Of a stretch of 64,000 bases of DNA, positions 1 through 10,746 are shown in pieces. A program made the translations under genes and the position numbers. The stretch is from Solea solea (lineage: Eukaryota; Chordata; Actinopteri; Pleuronectiformes; Soleidae). The notes below the pieces were generated by a model. That model was not told where the DNA came from. It made no database searches and saw nothing but the letters and a program-made list of their open reading frames with translations. The stretch's first letter is position 1. Each line of letters opens with the position of its first letter. Where the stretch lies: assembly GCF_958295425.1 (NCBI RefSeq), contig NC_081143.1:310001-374000 (forward strand), in the 5' to 3' direction.

Positions 1-64
1 TATGGAGGACGTGCTGAGGATGGGAGGACAGTACAACAGTGCTAAATATTCCCGTGCTGCTAAG
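1..64 (+). CDS. entpd7: entpd7-like apyrase, coding exon 1 of 4 in window (gene enters from the left)
   Basis: This exon belongs to an intracellular ecto-apyrase-family enzyme (NTPDase 4/7 group), which hydrolyses nucleoside tri- and diphosphates in the lumen of Golgi or endolysosomal vesicles. Reading from base 2, the frame gives MEDVLRMGGQYNSAKYSRAAK and ends on a codon boundary at a clear donor (AAG then GTAACC at 65). The ATG at base 2 is an internal Met, because the gene starts left of the window. Joined to the three downstream exons it gives about 175 C-terminal residues in one frame. The catalytic apyrase motifs are expected upstream and are not in the window. The tail sequence favours ENTPD7 over its paralogue ENTPD4; this is a judgement from memory of the families. 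Confidence 0.8.
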
Positions 65-155
65 GTAACCACAAACACAACTGTTGAATATAAGTCTTCA
101 ACTTTTCGTGAGTATTTGGACTGAAGATTTTAAATTTCTTTTAAAAATTTATAAG

Positions 156-241
156 GACTACTGCTCCACAAAGTGGTCAATGCTGAAGCAGCGTCTGGAC
201 AACCAACTTTTCGCTCAGCAGGCTGACGTCAGCAGACTCAA
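156..241 (+). CDS. entpd7: entpd7-like apyrase, coding exon 2 of 4
   Basis: The exon starts after an AG acceptor at 154-155 and ends before GTAGGT at 242. It encodes DYCSTKWSMLKQRLDNQLFA, then QQADVSRL and two bases of a split Lys codon. The preceding intron is only 91 bp, a normal size for fish. An in-frame TAG would follow at 243-245 if the donor were not used. The use of the donor is supported because exon 3 restores the frame and gives the conserved apyrase C-terminal region. Confidence 0.82.
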
Positions 242-1650
242 GTAGGTTCATCTCTCTTCATCCAAATTGTAGTCTTCATGAGTGCATCATGTTCTCCAAT
301 GTGTTAAGGTTCTGTAGGTAATTTTGAGGTTTTTATTTCTTCAGATTCACCCTGCTTTTGTCACTGTTGAATTATTCTGTAGTTAACAACTTCTTTTATA
401 ACTAAGTATTAGCTGGAGTTTGGAACTGTAGTGTGTGCACAGATTGCCCAGGTGAGTTTGAACCTAACACTGTTTGAAAGAATACATGCTCCAAATGGCA
501 TTATCTGGGTGTGTTTGTCCGTCTTTGAGAAGGTTGATTAAGTGCAATTTAAGTCAGTATAGGAGCCAATTCCTGTGTTTAATTATTGCTATTATTTAAT
601 TTAAATTGCTCATTTACACAGCATTTCAGAGGTGTGTGCTCATGAATAGTTTGAGAATAATATGTGCTTTATGACAGGTGCTGCAGCCTTGTGGTGTGGC
701 TGACTGGGAGAGCTGTATGCTCTCTGTTTTGCAGCAGACGTTTGTTTTTAGAAACATTTCGGTAAAATTTTTTTCAAGCAAAAACAAGTGTCTTTTTTAT
801 TTTAGTCATCCCAAGACTGACTCACACAACTGGAACAAAAGCAATAGGATCCCGTGGTCACTACTGTCAGACTGACATGTTGATAATTGATATGTATTTT
901 AAAAGTCCAGTTTTACTCAGACTAACACACTCATTCATGTTTCTTGTTGTGTAAGCCAATAGTATGGGGAGTATGCGGGGAATTCTGGGTCTGAGCCGAT
1001 AAGTGAGGTGTTTCTGTGTGTGTCAATAAAATGGCAAGTTGTTCCAGCTAACCATTCAACAGTAGATAAACACAACAAGGCTAATGTCATGTAAAGGTAC
1101 TGACTGTGAGCCATGTTTTACAGACAGTTTTGAGAACAGTTCAAGTCTCAGTTCACTGTTCTGTTAGAAGAATCAATAGTTAAAGGAGGAATGGACATTC
1201 AGACTGTCACCGACTTGTCACTTCTTAATTGAAAGTCTGTTACAGATGCATGCAGTAAGTTGCAGATTAACCACAGAGAGGAGCAGTTCAGTCATTGTGT
1301 TTTTGTGGGGCAGAACAATCTTTGGGAAATATGTCAAAAAAATGTTTTCAACTTTGATATGTGATCAGTTTTCAGTTAAATAATTACTGTCAATTTGAAA
1401 TGTTATGAAGTATTTCATAAGGTACCATCTATATATGAACTACTCCTATACTCAAATGCAAGGATGAGAATTAGTAATGTAGTATATGACTTATATGTCC
1501 TTTATAGAAAAGTGATGTTGATGTGTAATAAAAAGGCAGAACTTGTTTTTTTTTTAGGAAAAATATCAATTTAATTCAGAGAAACAGCAGTGTAAGAAAC
1601 TGTACTTTTATCTCTTTCTGACTCAGTCTGCCTCTCTCTGTCTAACCCAG
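242..1650. other. entpd7-like intron between exons 2 and 3
   Basis: About 1.4 kb of AT-rich, apparently unique sequence between exon 2 and exon 3. The short open frames on either strand look random. No transposon ends, tandem arrays or RNA gene were recognised. Confidence 0.7.
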
Positions 1651-1812
1651 ACATCAGTGCTTCAAATCTGCCTGGATGTACGAGGTGTTGCACCGCGGTT
1701 TCCGTTTCCCCTCTGACTACCCGAGTCTGAAGACAGCCCAGCTGGTTTATGACAAGGAGGTGCAGTGGACTCTGGGAGCCATCCTGTATAAAACCCGCTT
1801 CATGCCTCTCAG
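1651..1812 (+). CDS. entpd7: entpd7-like apyrase, coding exon 3 of 4
   Basis: The acceptor is a pyrimidine-rich tract ending CCCAG at 1650 and the donor is CAG then GTAAAT at 1813. The frame reads KHQCFKSAWMYEVLHRGFRF, then PSDYPSLKTAQLVYDKEVQW and TLGAILYKTRFMPLR. The stretch around VYDKEVQWTLGAILYKTRF is a hallmark of the ENTPD4/ENTPD7 pair, just before the C-terminal membrane anchor. The exon ends in phase 2, which matches the last exon 20 kb away. This is the strongest exon for identifying the gene. Confidence 0.9.
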
Positions 1813-2111
1813 GTAAATCCATCATTACAACAACAACGACAACTACAAACAGTGTACACAAATGGTCTGCGTGTTTCCTTCAGTCGCTGTGAGGTATGTT
1901 ATGGTTCAAATGTCCCTGAAGACATGGTTTTGTTTTTCTATAGAGCAACATAGATATAGAGACTCAATATCTATTTGTTGTCAGAGCATTTGTTCTTCAT
2001 CATAGTTACTGTGTGAGATGAGAAAACCAAACGCATCTCACAGAATTTACTCTGGATGACTAGATTAACCGATAGGAATTGATACATGGACACGAGTAAA
2101 TGCGGTCTATT

Positions 2112-2260
2112 GGTGTATTTCCATCGGCTCTACTCGCCTCGACACAGCACGACACGGCACGTTTAGGTTGCATCTCCACTACAAAAAAAGTACCTACTCA
2201 ACGTGGGTTGAGTTACCACTGCACGTCTGGGTGAAACTATGGTGACTTTGTTTTATACGC

Positions 2261-2311
<51 letters not shown>

Positions 2312-2834
2312 ACAAACAAGTGACTACTGACTTTACACCAGACTCCTGGTAGTTGTTGGAGATTAACCCATGTTTTTAGGATTGTTAAGTAATTTTAATT
2401 GATCTACAGTTCGGTGCTGTTCATCTTGATCTGTGTGTCAGACGTCTCCGGAGCACAGACTCCTACTCCACAGACTACAGCGGCAGGTCTGTGATGCTGC
2501 TCGTGATCGGCGGTGCTGTCCCTATACTGTAACTCCTCTGTTAAATATAGAGGTTTCCCTGGTAGTTGTTTGAGATTAACCCACGTTTTTAGGATTGTTA
2601 AGTAGTTTTAAGTGATCTACAGTTTGGCGCTGTTCAGCTTGATTTGTGTGTGGGACGTTTCTTCCTGTGACGGCAGTCTGACCAATCATCGCATAGTACC
2701 TACTCAGCACGCTTTTGGAACCTTGCCGGAGCAGGTACTAAAAATAGTACCTGGTATCAGGTGCTTTGCTAGTGGAAACGCTACTTAAACCGTGCCGTGC
2801 CGAGGTGAGGCGAGTAGAGCCGGTGAAAATACCC
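2112..2834. mobile_element. Non-autonomous DNA transposon (family A), terminal inverted repeats ending CTACTCGCC
   Basis: The left end reads GGTGTATTTCCATCGGCTC then TACTCGCC. The right end, reverse-complemented, reads GGTATTTTCACCGGCTC then TACTCGCC. Both are followed by a GCACGGCACG-rich segment and, further in, by AGTACCTACTC or its inverse. No transposase is present. A (CA)n run sits at 2262-2317. A stretch of about 213 bp is tandemly duplicated inside: the CTGGTAGTTGTT...TTTTTAGGATTG stretch starts near 2345 and again near 2558. Related remnants lie at 47930, 51128 and 53040. No clean target duplication is visible. Confidence 0.7.
2262..2317. repeat. (CA)n microsatellite
   Basis: A run of CA dinucleotides, about 28 units with two CAAA interruptions near the right end. 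It lies inside the family A element. Confidence 0.95.
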
Positions 2835-2892
2835 CCCTCTTATTTGCTTTAGCTATTGAACCACTAGCTATTTGACTGCGTCAGGTTTTACC

Positions 2893-3985
2893 CGGGCTGT
2901 AGAGTCCCGGTCAACTGGTCAATTAATCAGTAGATACGTTTTGGTTCGACTCAAATTCTGATAAGTCGACTTGTTGCTATGTTAATTTCATATAGTCTAT
3001 GGTTAATTTGATTTCATCTGGCGGAATGTACCAAGGGCTAATGGTAGGGCTGGGCGATATATCGTTATATTTCTAAACGAGATATAACACGGGACAATAT
3101 CACTTACGATACAATTAATTTTGCGTTAAAATGACAATACATGAGCCGCAAGTTCGCACCTATCTCTCCTCTCCCTCTCCCTGCCTCCCTACACACACAC
3201 ACACACACACACACACACTGGGGCGTCGTACCCGTGGGGGATGTGGGTGTTTTAAAACCCACACTTTTCCCGGTGAGAGGGTTCAACACCCACACTTTTT
3301 CAGTTTTTCCTCAGTTTTGCACAAACGCCTCACTACATTTGTCACTACATTTGTCACTACATCTCTGGCGGCTGCCTCCCCCTCTCCCGCCCCCTCTCCC
3401 CCTCCTCTCCTGTCGTTGCCTCAAACATGACACCGGCTTTGAGTGTGACCAGCTGATGATTGGCTGTTCTGCCTTAAGTCCCGCCTCTCTTGGTGAGTTA
3501 GATTTATTGTTCAGCTCGCGCTGAGGAGGTGGGAATTAGCTGGTTCATAGTTCACACACTATAGAGTTTTGACTTATTTTCCATTACTGTCAGTCACTTT
3601 TGGACATATGGAAGCCTGAAGTTGTCAATATTGATAATACAATATAAGACATTATTTAATTATCATATCAACAAGCTGTGTTAAATATCTATGTGAAATA
3701 ATTAAGAACATTGTTCAAACCCAATCAAGCATTCATTTTCAGAGATACAATTTTTATTTTATTAGTCATGTTTGTTCCAATTTTATTAAGTCTGTTTTTA
3801 TTTCTGTTAAATTGTAACGGTATTGTATTTTTTAATTAGTTACTGTATATTATTGTCAGGCAGGAAAGAGATTTGTTTAATTTTTCCACAGATCACAGTG
3901 TGTCTTCAGAGAACACCCCCCTTGTTTTCAGTATTTTGGGTAAGCCCAACCCACAGGAGACAGAAAGACTACAGAACGTCCGGTG
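2893..3985. mobile_element. hAT-type MITE (family B) split by another insertion
   Basis: Bases 2893-3043 match the left part of the element at 53326-53624 (GGGCTGT-AGAGTCCCGGTC, ATTAATCAGT-GATACGTTTTGG, then GGAATGTACCAAG-GCTAATGG). The match resumes at about 3885 (CCACAGATCACAG-GTGTCTTCAGAG, CTTGTTTTCAGTATTTTGG, CCCACAGGAGACAGAAAG). The 3044-3884 interval is a separate insertion. The right end is lost. Confidence 0.65.
3044..3884. mobile_element. Inserted repeat starting TAGGGCTGGGCGATATATCG
   Basis: This sequence interrupts the family B MITE at 2893-3985. Its left end, TAGGGCTGGGCGATATATCG, is the typical start of a common fish hAT-like MITE. The matching inverted right end is not visible, so the copy is truncated or diverged. 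It contains a (CA)n run at 3191-3219 and CT-rich sequence that opens spurious reading frames on both strands. Confidence 0.5.
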
Positions 3986-4010
3986 GTTTTATTTAACATT
4001 GAGCTACAGT

Positions 4011-4186
4011 TAGAGATGTAACCATATGAAAATTTCATATCATGGTTATTGTGACCAAAATTATCACGGTTATCAATATTATCACGGTATTGTTAGATGT
4101 GTTCAAAATGTTCCAAAAGTACTGAACACACACACTGAAATCTTTTAACCAAGTTTTATTTAAAAAAAGATATTTTATATTATATG

Positions 4187-4222
<36 letters not shown>

Positions 4223-4892
4223 AATAATATTAATAATAATAATTATCATCTGACTGACTGACACACACACACACACAGGTCCTCACTCTGTGTCGGATAA
4301 TAATTAAGTAGCAGCGGTCGTACACAGCATAAAAATTAAATAAAAAAACACAGAAACAAACACATTTTGGTCTGCTACGGTATGTGTCGTTTGCACACTA
4401 CTCGCTTTCGCGAGACAAACCATGACGTTTCCCACTATTCGAAATCCCGTTTTTGTTGACTTACCCGCTGAAAAGTTGTGTGTGGTGGTCACGGAGATGG
4501 CTCATCATATTGGAAGTGGCTTCGCGGAAATTTTCTTTTTGCATTTTCTGCACAAGGATTGATTGTCTTCAATTATTTTACCCTCAACATCCTTTAAGAA
4601 TACAAAATATGCCCAGACTTCTGATCTTACGGGGGGTAATCTCTGGAGCGCAGGTGGCTTAAGCCGTGTTGTCGCTGGACAGACAGTGCAAACTGCGCAT
4701 GCGCCCCCGCTTGAGCGAGGGCCGTTCAGGTGCTGCTGCTTCTCCAGGAAATGAGCAGTATCACTGAGTTTTTCGGTAATCAGTTGCGGTAATCAATCAC
4801 GGTTTTAACGATAATTAAAATTTGAAACGGTATGATAACCGTCGGGAATTTTACCGCGGTTTATCGTCATACCGGTAATCGTTACATCCCTA
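4011..4892. mobile_element. hAT MITE with perfect 8-bp target-site duplication
   Basis: The element begins TAGAGATGTAACC and ends GTTACATCCCTA, giving inverted ends TAGRGATGTAAC. It is flanked by GCTACAGT at 4003-4010 and GCTACAGT at 4893-4900, the 8-bp duplication expected for hAT transposition. The 882-bp body has no transposase. It contains an (ATT)n run at 4185-4243 and a short CA run near 4262. Confidence 0.85.
4185..4243. repeat. (ATT)n/(AAT)n microsatellite
   Basis: An ATT run that turns into AATAAT, forming a partial self-complementary stretch. It lies inside the hAT MITE at 4011-4892. Confidence 0.9.
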
Positions 4893-5046
4893 GCTACAGT
4901 CAGTCGTCCTCTAACATGTCACAGACATCACAGTGTGGCAGCATTTTCCAAAAATAGATGCAAAGTTTGCCAGCAACAGTTTTCATATCACAGCTCGACT
5001 ACAAACATATCATATAAAAACACTAAGCTCACTCGTCTGTGTTATT

Positions 5047-5091
5047 CAATTCAATTTTATTTGTATAGCGCCAAATCATAACATACGTTAT
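5047..5091 (-). mobile_element. L2-type LINE 3' tail, severely 5'-truncated
   Basis: On the - strand this is the L2 3' end: a TTATGATTTGGCGCTATAC core, then AAATAAAATTGAATTGAA. The same tail ends the long L2 at 21475 and the short copy at 59846. Only about 45 bp remain, as expected for aborted reverse transcription. Confidence 0.75.
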
Positions 5092-5335
5092 GTCTGTTTT
5101 GAGTACATGATCAGATAAGAATCTGCATATTTCAATGTTTTAGTCTAATAATCATTGATTGGTTTTATAACTGCAGACGCACTCGCCCACAACAACAGCA
5201 GCGATCTGTTTGTGTCTCAGTCTCGAAGCTGAGCTCCTGTGTTCAGTGTCTCTGTGTGAGGACATGAGACAAATCATCTAAATATTCCTCAACAGTTGAT
5301 ATCGTGCTGATATCAATGTAGTGTAGTATAGTATA

Positions 5336-6969
<1,634 letters not shown>

Positions 6970-7474
6970 TAGTATATTTTCGGAAATCATGCGCTATGAT
7001 ATTGCACAGATGCACGAGATGCAAAACGCTTTCAGTATGTCTTTTCACGGATAACATCCAATCCATTTAACTAGTACAAAAGCTGTTAGTTGTTCTATGC
7101 GGGGGCTGGATCCAAACTCGGTGCTCTCTAGACATGTGTCATGTGAATGCAAATGAGCAGCATGATCAGAAAGTGACAGAGCAGAGAAAAGGAGGAGAGT
7201 GACAGAGGAAAGAAACCGAGAAGCACAAAGGGCAACAAGTGGAAGGAGAAAGATAGAAAAGCATAGTGAGTGTCCACCTCAGTGACTCTCTGTTGTGTTT
7301 GTGTCTTGAGAGAAGTAACTTCTGTGACTTATTTATGAATTAATTTAAGATGTCTGAATGTTTAATTGGTTAACCCGCTAGCTCTGCCAGGGGATTCAGC
7401 TGTTGCAAAGTGCTACAGTTTACTTTAGTCACTTTATTATTCCTTAAGACAGTCCTTATATGTGATTTCTTAAC

Positions 7475-8061
7475 TAGGGATGTCACGATGACTTGATTTA
7501 ATAATTAATTGTGGTCGTAAACACTACAGTATATTAATCGTAACGTTTCCTCAATACAGTCAGAAAGATTATGCCGGAAGCCCGGAACCATAGTAGTTCA
7601 GCGCAACTCAAACGTAACAAAAACAAAGCTACACAACAACCGTGTGTTACCGCTTGTGTTGCTGTGTGGGAGGCCCTTTCTCAAAACTCAAGTATGCAAG
7701 TATGTACTTGCGTACTTGGGAAGTACGACTGGACTACATACTCGCCAAGTACGGGAGTACACAAGTATGATCTCTTCAAATGGAACAGCAGCTTACTTCC
7801 TTGTTTTACTGTTTGAATCTTATTGAAATGGAAGGAGTTATTCGTTATTGTACTTTTACTTTTTGGTTACTTAACTTTGTTGCTACATTATTTTGTTATG
7901 TTGGCATCAAAAGATATAAATAAATGAAACTTTAAGACCTTTAAGCAGTGTTTATGTGATTTTGCACATTCATAGTGTTGTGAAATCAATTAACACATAA
8001 TAATCGTGATAATTGTAATACAATAATCGTAGCAAGAAAATCTACAATCGTGACATCCCTA
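7475..8061. mobile_element. hAT-like MITE, ends TAGGGATGTCACGAT
   Basis: The left end is TAGGGATGTCACGATGACTT. The right end is the inverse (TCGTGACATCCCTA). The subterminal regions are rich in AATAATCG. No transposase is visible, and no 8-bp duplication can be recognised, so the copy is probably old. An overlapping open frame (7571-7816) is unlikely to be a gene. Confidence 0.75.
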
Positions 8062-8323
8062 GTGTTATTGTTCAGTGGTTTTATTGTTTATCTGACTTAA
8101 TTAGACATGTGTAAGGGTGTTTGCAAGTCAGTCTGTGCGCTATATGGGTGTATATGGTTGTATACTGTGTACACAGTATGTTCAGAAGACACAATTAATA
8201 TGATTGTTGTTGCAGAACCAGACACACAACATACATTTATCACATTGTGTTGACAAACTTTCGTTCAACTATCACCATAGACAAGTTATTTACCAACTGT
8301 TACTAGAGTGACAGGGAGACGTG

Positions 8324-8684
8324 TAGAGCTGAAACGATGAATCGATTATTAATCGATTACTAAATTAATTGACAACTATTTTGATAATCGATGAATCAGT
8401 TTGAAGCTTTATTCATGATTAAAACAAGATTTTCAATTATTTAAGCTTCTTAAATGTGAATATTTTCTTCATTTCTTTGCTCTGGATAACAAAGAAATCA
8501 TTAAAAGTCAATAATTTTGGTTTGTGGACAAAACAAGACATTTGAGAAAATCATCATTTCCAGGTTTGACAAACACCGATCAACATTTGTTAAGGTTTTC
8601 TGATATTTTATGGACCAAACGATTAATCGAGAAAATAATCGACAGATTAATCGATTATGAAAATAATCGTTAGCTGCAGCTCTA
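8324..8684. mobile_element. hAT MITE (AATCGATT-rich family C) with near-perfect 8-bp duplication
   Basis: The ends are TAGAGCTG and CAGCTCTA. Both sides are packed with AATCGATT and ATAATCGA inverted motifs. The flanks are GAGACGTG (8316-8323) and GAGACATG (8685-8692), differing at one base. This family recurs at 22937, 40122, 48192 and 51971 and in the nest at 61449-63290. It is non-coding. Confidence 0.85.
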
Positions 8685-9047
8685 GAGACATGGTGTTTGT
8701 TTACTGCAGCATGTGAATATCAATAGGAGTTAACATGTTTTCTATTTGTCAAGAATTATGAACGACCCCTTTAAGAAAAGTTTATTTATTTTCTCGAATC
8801 TAGAAATTAGAAAGTTAAGTGTGAGTGTTCATCTGCTGCCTGGTAATAGTTTATCATATCACACTATTCCTCATTGTTAATAATTAAAATTATGAATTAG
8901 GTGTTAAGGTCATAAGTTTTTGGTTAATCAAACTCAAGGAATTTGAGTGTTTGGGTTTGGCGGTAACGTATTGTGTCACTTCCTGTTCTTCCACTGGTGT
9001 TACGCTGTGTGTGTCTCCTGCATGGATTTATTATAAGACCTGGATGT

Positions 9048-10045
9048 AGCTCAGAATCAGAATCAGCTTTATTGGCCAAGTATGTGAACACATACAAGGA
9101 ATTTGACTCCGGTTTTATCAAACACACGCTGTACATGAAACGTAAACATCAACATAACTTAACATACATTCAACAAAAGTGAATAAATAAGGTGTCCAGA
9201 GGTCCGGTCTATTTTTAAATATATATATATATATTTAAGTATATAAACGATAAGGTGCAAAATAGTGAATAAATAAATAAACTGGTCAAGTCAAGTGTTC
9301 AGTTGTGTGACGGCCTGGGGGAAAAAACTGTTCTTGTGTCTAGCAGTTTTGGTGTACAGTGTTCTGTAACGCCTGCCAGAGGGAAGAAGATCAAACAGGT
9401 TATTTCCGGGATGTGATGGATCTGCAGAGATACTACCTGCCCGTTTCTTGACTCTGGATGTGTTCAAGTCCTGGATGGTGGGCAGTTTAACACCAATGAT
9501 TCTCTCTGCAGTCCTGATGGTGCGATTCAGACTGTTTCTGTCCTGTTTGGTGGCTGATCCAAACCAAACGATGGAGGTGCAGAGTACAGACTGGACCATT
9601 GCTGTGTAGAACTGGATCAGCAGCTCCTGGGGCAGGTTGTACTTCCTGAGCTGTCGCAGGAAGTACAGCCTCTGCTGGGCTTTTTTGACTATGGAGTCAA
9701 TGTTTGGTGCCCACTTTAGGTCATGGGAGATGGTGGATCCTAGAAACCTGAAGGTTTCCACAGCAGACACAGTGTCACATTGAGGATGGTGAGGGGGGGC
9801 AGAGCAGGGGAGTTACTCCTGAATTCCACTGTCATCTCCACAGTTTTGACCGTGTTCAGCTCCAGGTTGTTCTGACCACACCAGAGGACCAGTTGTTCCA
9901 CCTCCCTTCTGTATGCAGACTCGTCACCGTCTCGGATGAGGCCGATGACTGTTGTGTCGTCTGCAAACTTCAGGAGTTTGACAGATGGGTCACTCGAGGT
10001 GCAGTCGTTAGTGTAAAGGGAGAAGAGCAGTGGGGAGCTGTGTAT
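9048..10045 (-). mobile_element. LINE 3' fragment (CR1/Rex1-like) with reverse-transcriptase remnant
   Basis: On the - strand the end of a non-LTR reverse transcriptase is visible. The FADDTTVIGL catalytic motif lies near 9970-9940. A frame break follows near 9775, then 159 open codons (9770-9291) with ETFRFLGSTISHDLKW and DPSHPGNNLFDLLPSGRRYR. It continues to a 3' tail of TGATTC repeats at about 9050. The 5' part is missing at 10045. The ending is typical of fish CR1/Rex1/L2 relatives; the exact clade is uncertain. Confidence 0.8.
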
Positions 10046-10289
10046 CTGAGAGCTGGCCTACCAATTACGTCACTGCCAGGTACCTGGCCAATCACAGGAC
10101 AGTGGGAAAGCTCTCGTTGGCTGGCCAATCACAACACAGTCCACGTTCTGGGGGTGTGATTTTGGTCTGAAACAGCGCGGCTGACGGGAGTGTCAGTGAG
10201 GAGATATTTTGATCGGCTCGTTTGCAGCGATTAGGAGGTTTTTAACCATGAAAACAAGTTAATATATGTAAGTAGACCTCCATAACTAA

Positions 10290-10430
10290 CATATGTTCAA
10301 GTTCAAGTTCAAGTAGTTTATTTGTCAAATGTACTATATGTACGACATACAGCACAGATGAAATTGCAGTCCTCTCAGACCACGGTGCAAAACAGGCGTG
10401 TGGCAATGTGTGTGATACAAGCATTCGATG
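10290..10430 (-). mobile_element. Short LINE 3' tail
   Basis: On the + strand it starts with GTTCAA repeats, then AGTAGTTTATTTGTCAAATG, and ends near a CACGGTGCAAAACAGG motif. This is the inverted 3' end of a common fish LINE with (TTGAAC)n tail repeats. It adjoins the cut end of the L1 at 10437, so it may have truncated that L1. Confidence 0.55.
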
Positions 10431-10436
10431 TCCCCT

Positions 10437-10741
10437 TTAATGGTTTGAGACTGAGCTTTTAAACAAGCTTTCGCCCACTCAGCTTCTTCAATATCTTCCT
10501 TAATATCCAAACTCCATGCCCTCCTTCTATCAAGACTACATTCCTCTGCTGTATAAAGTGTAGAAATTTGCCATCCCCTATTCATGTGTTTTAACACAAT
10601 ACCCTCAAGACAGGACAGCCGCGGCTCATGCGTAGCTTGGAGAGTGCCTCAACTGTAAATATTTAAAAAATGTTTTTTTTTGGGATTGACTATTTCACAC
10701 AAAGGTCGTTAAATGTTAATAAATTGCCCTGAACATATAAG
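10437..10741 (-). mobile_element. Distal (3') part of the L1 element separated by the Rex3-like insertion
   Basis: On the - strand the L1 reading frame continues from DLYVQGN at 10741 through EALSKLRMSR and VLKHMNRGWQISTLYTAEE to EEAEWAKACLKAQSQTI near 10440. The same L1 C-terminal region occurs in the other copy at 38100 (SEEEWREVCSRAQLLTINT). Bases 10742-10746 and 13481-13485 (TCTCC) are the duplicated insertion site, so this block was once contiguous with 13486. Confidence 0.8.
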
Positions 10742-10746
10742 TCTCC

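Noticed and set aside
243..245. TAG as the stop codon of the entpd7-like gene
   Set aside because: A donor (GTAGGT) lies at 242, and exon 3 continues in frame with conserved apyrase sequence and the membrane anchor.
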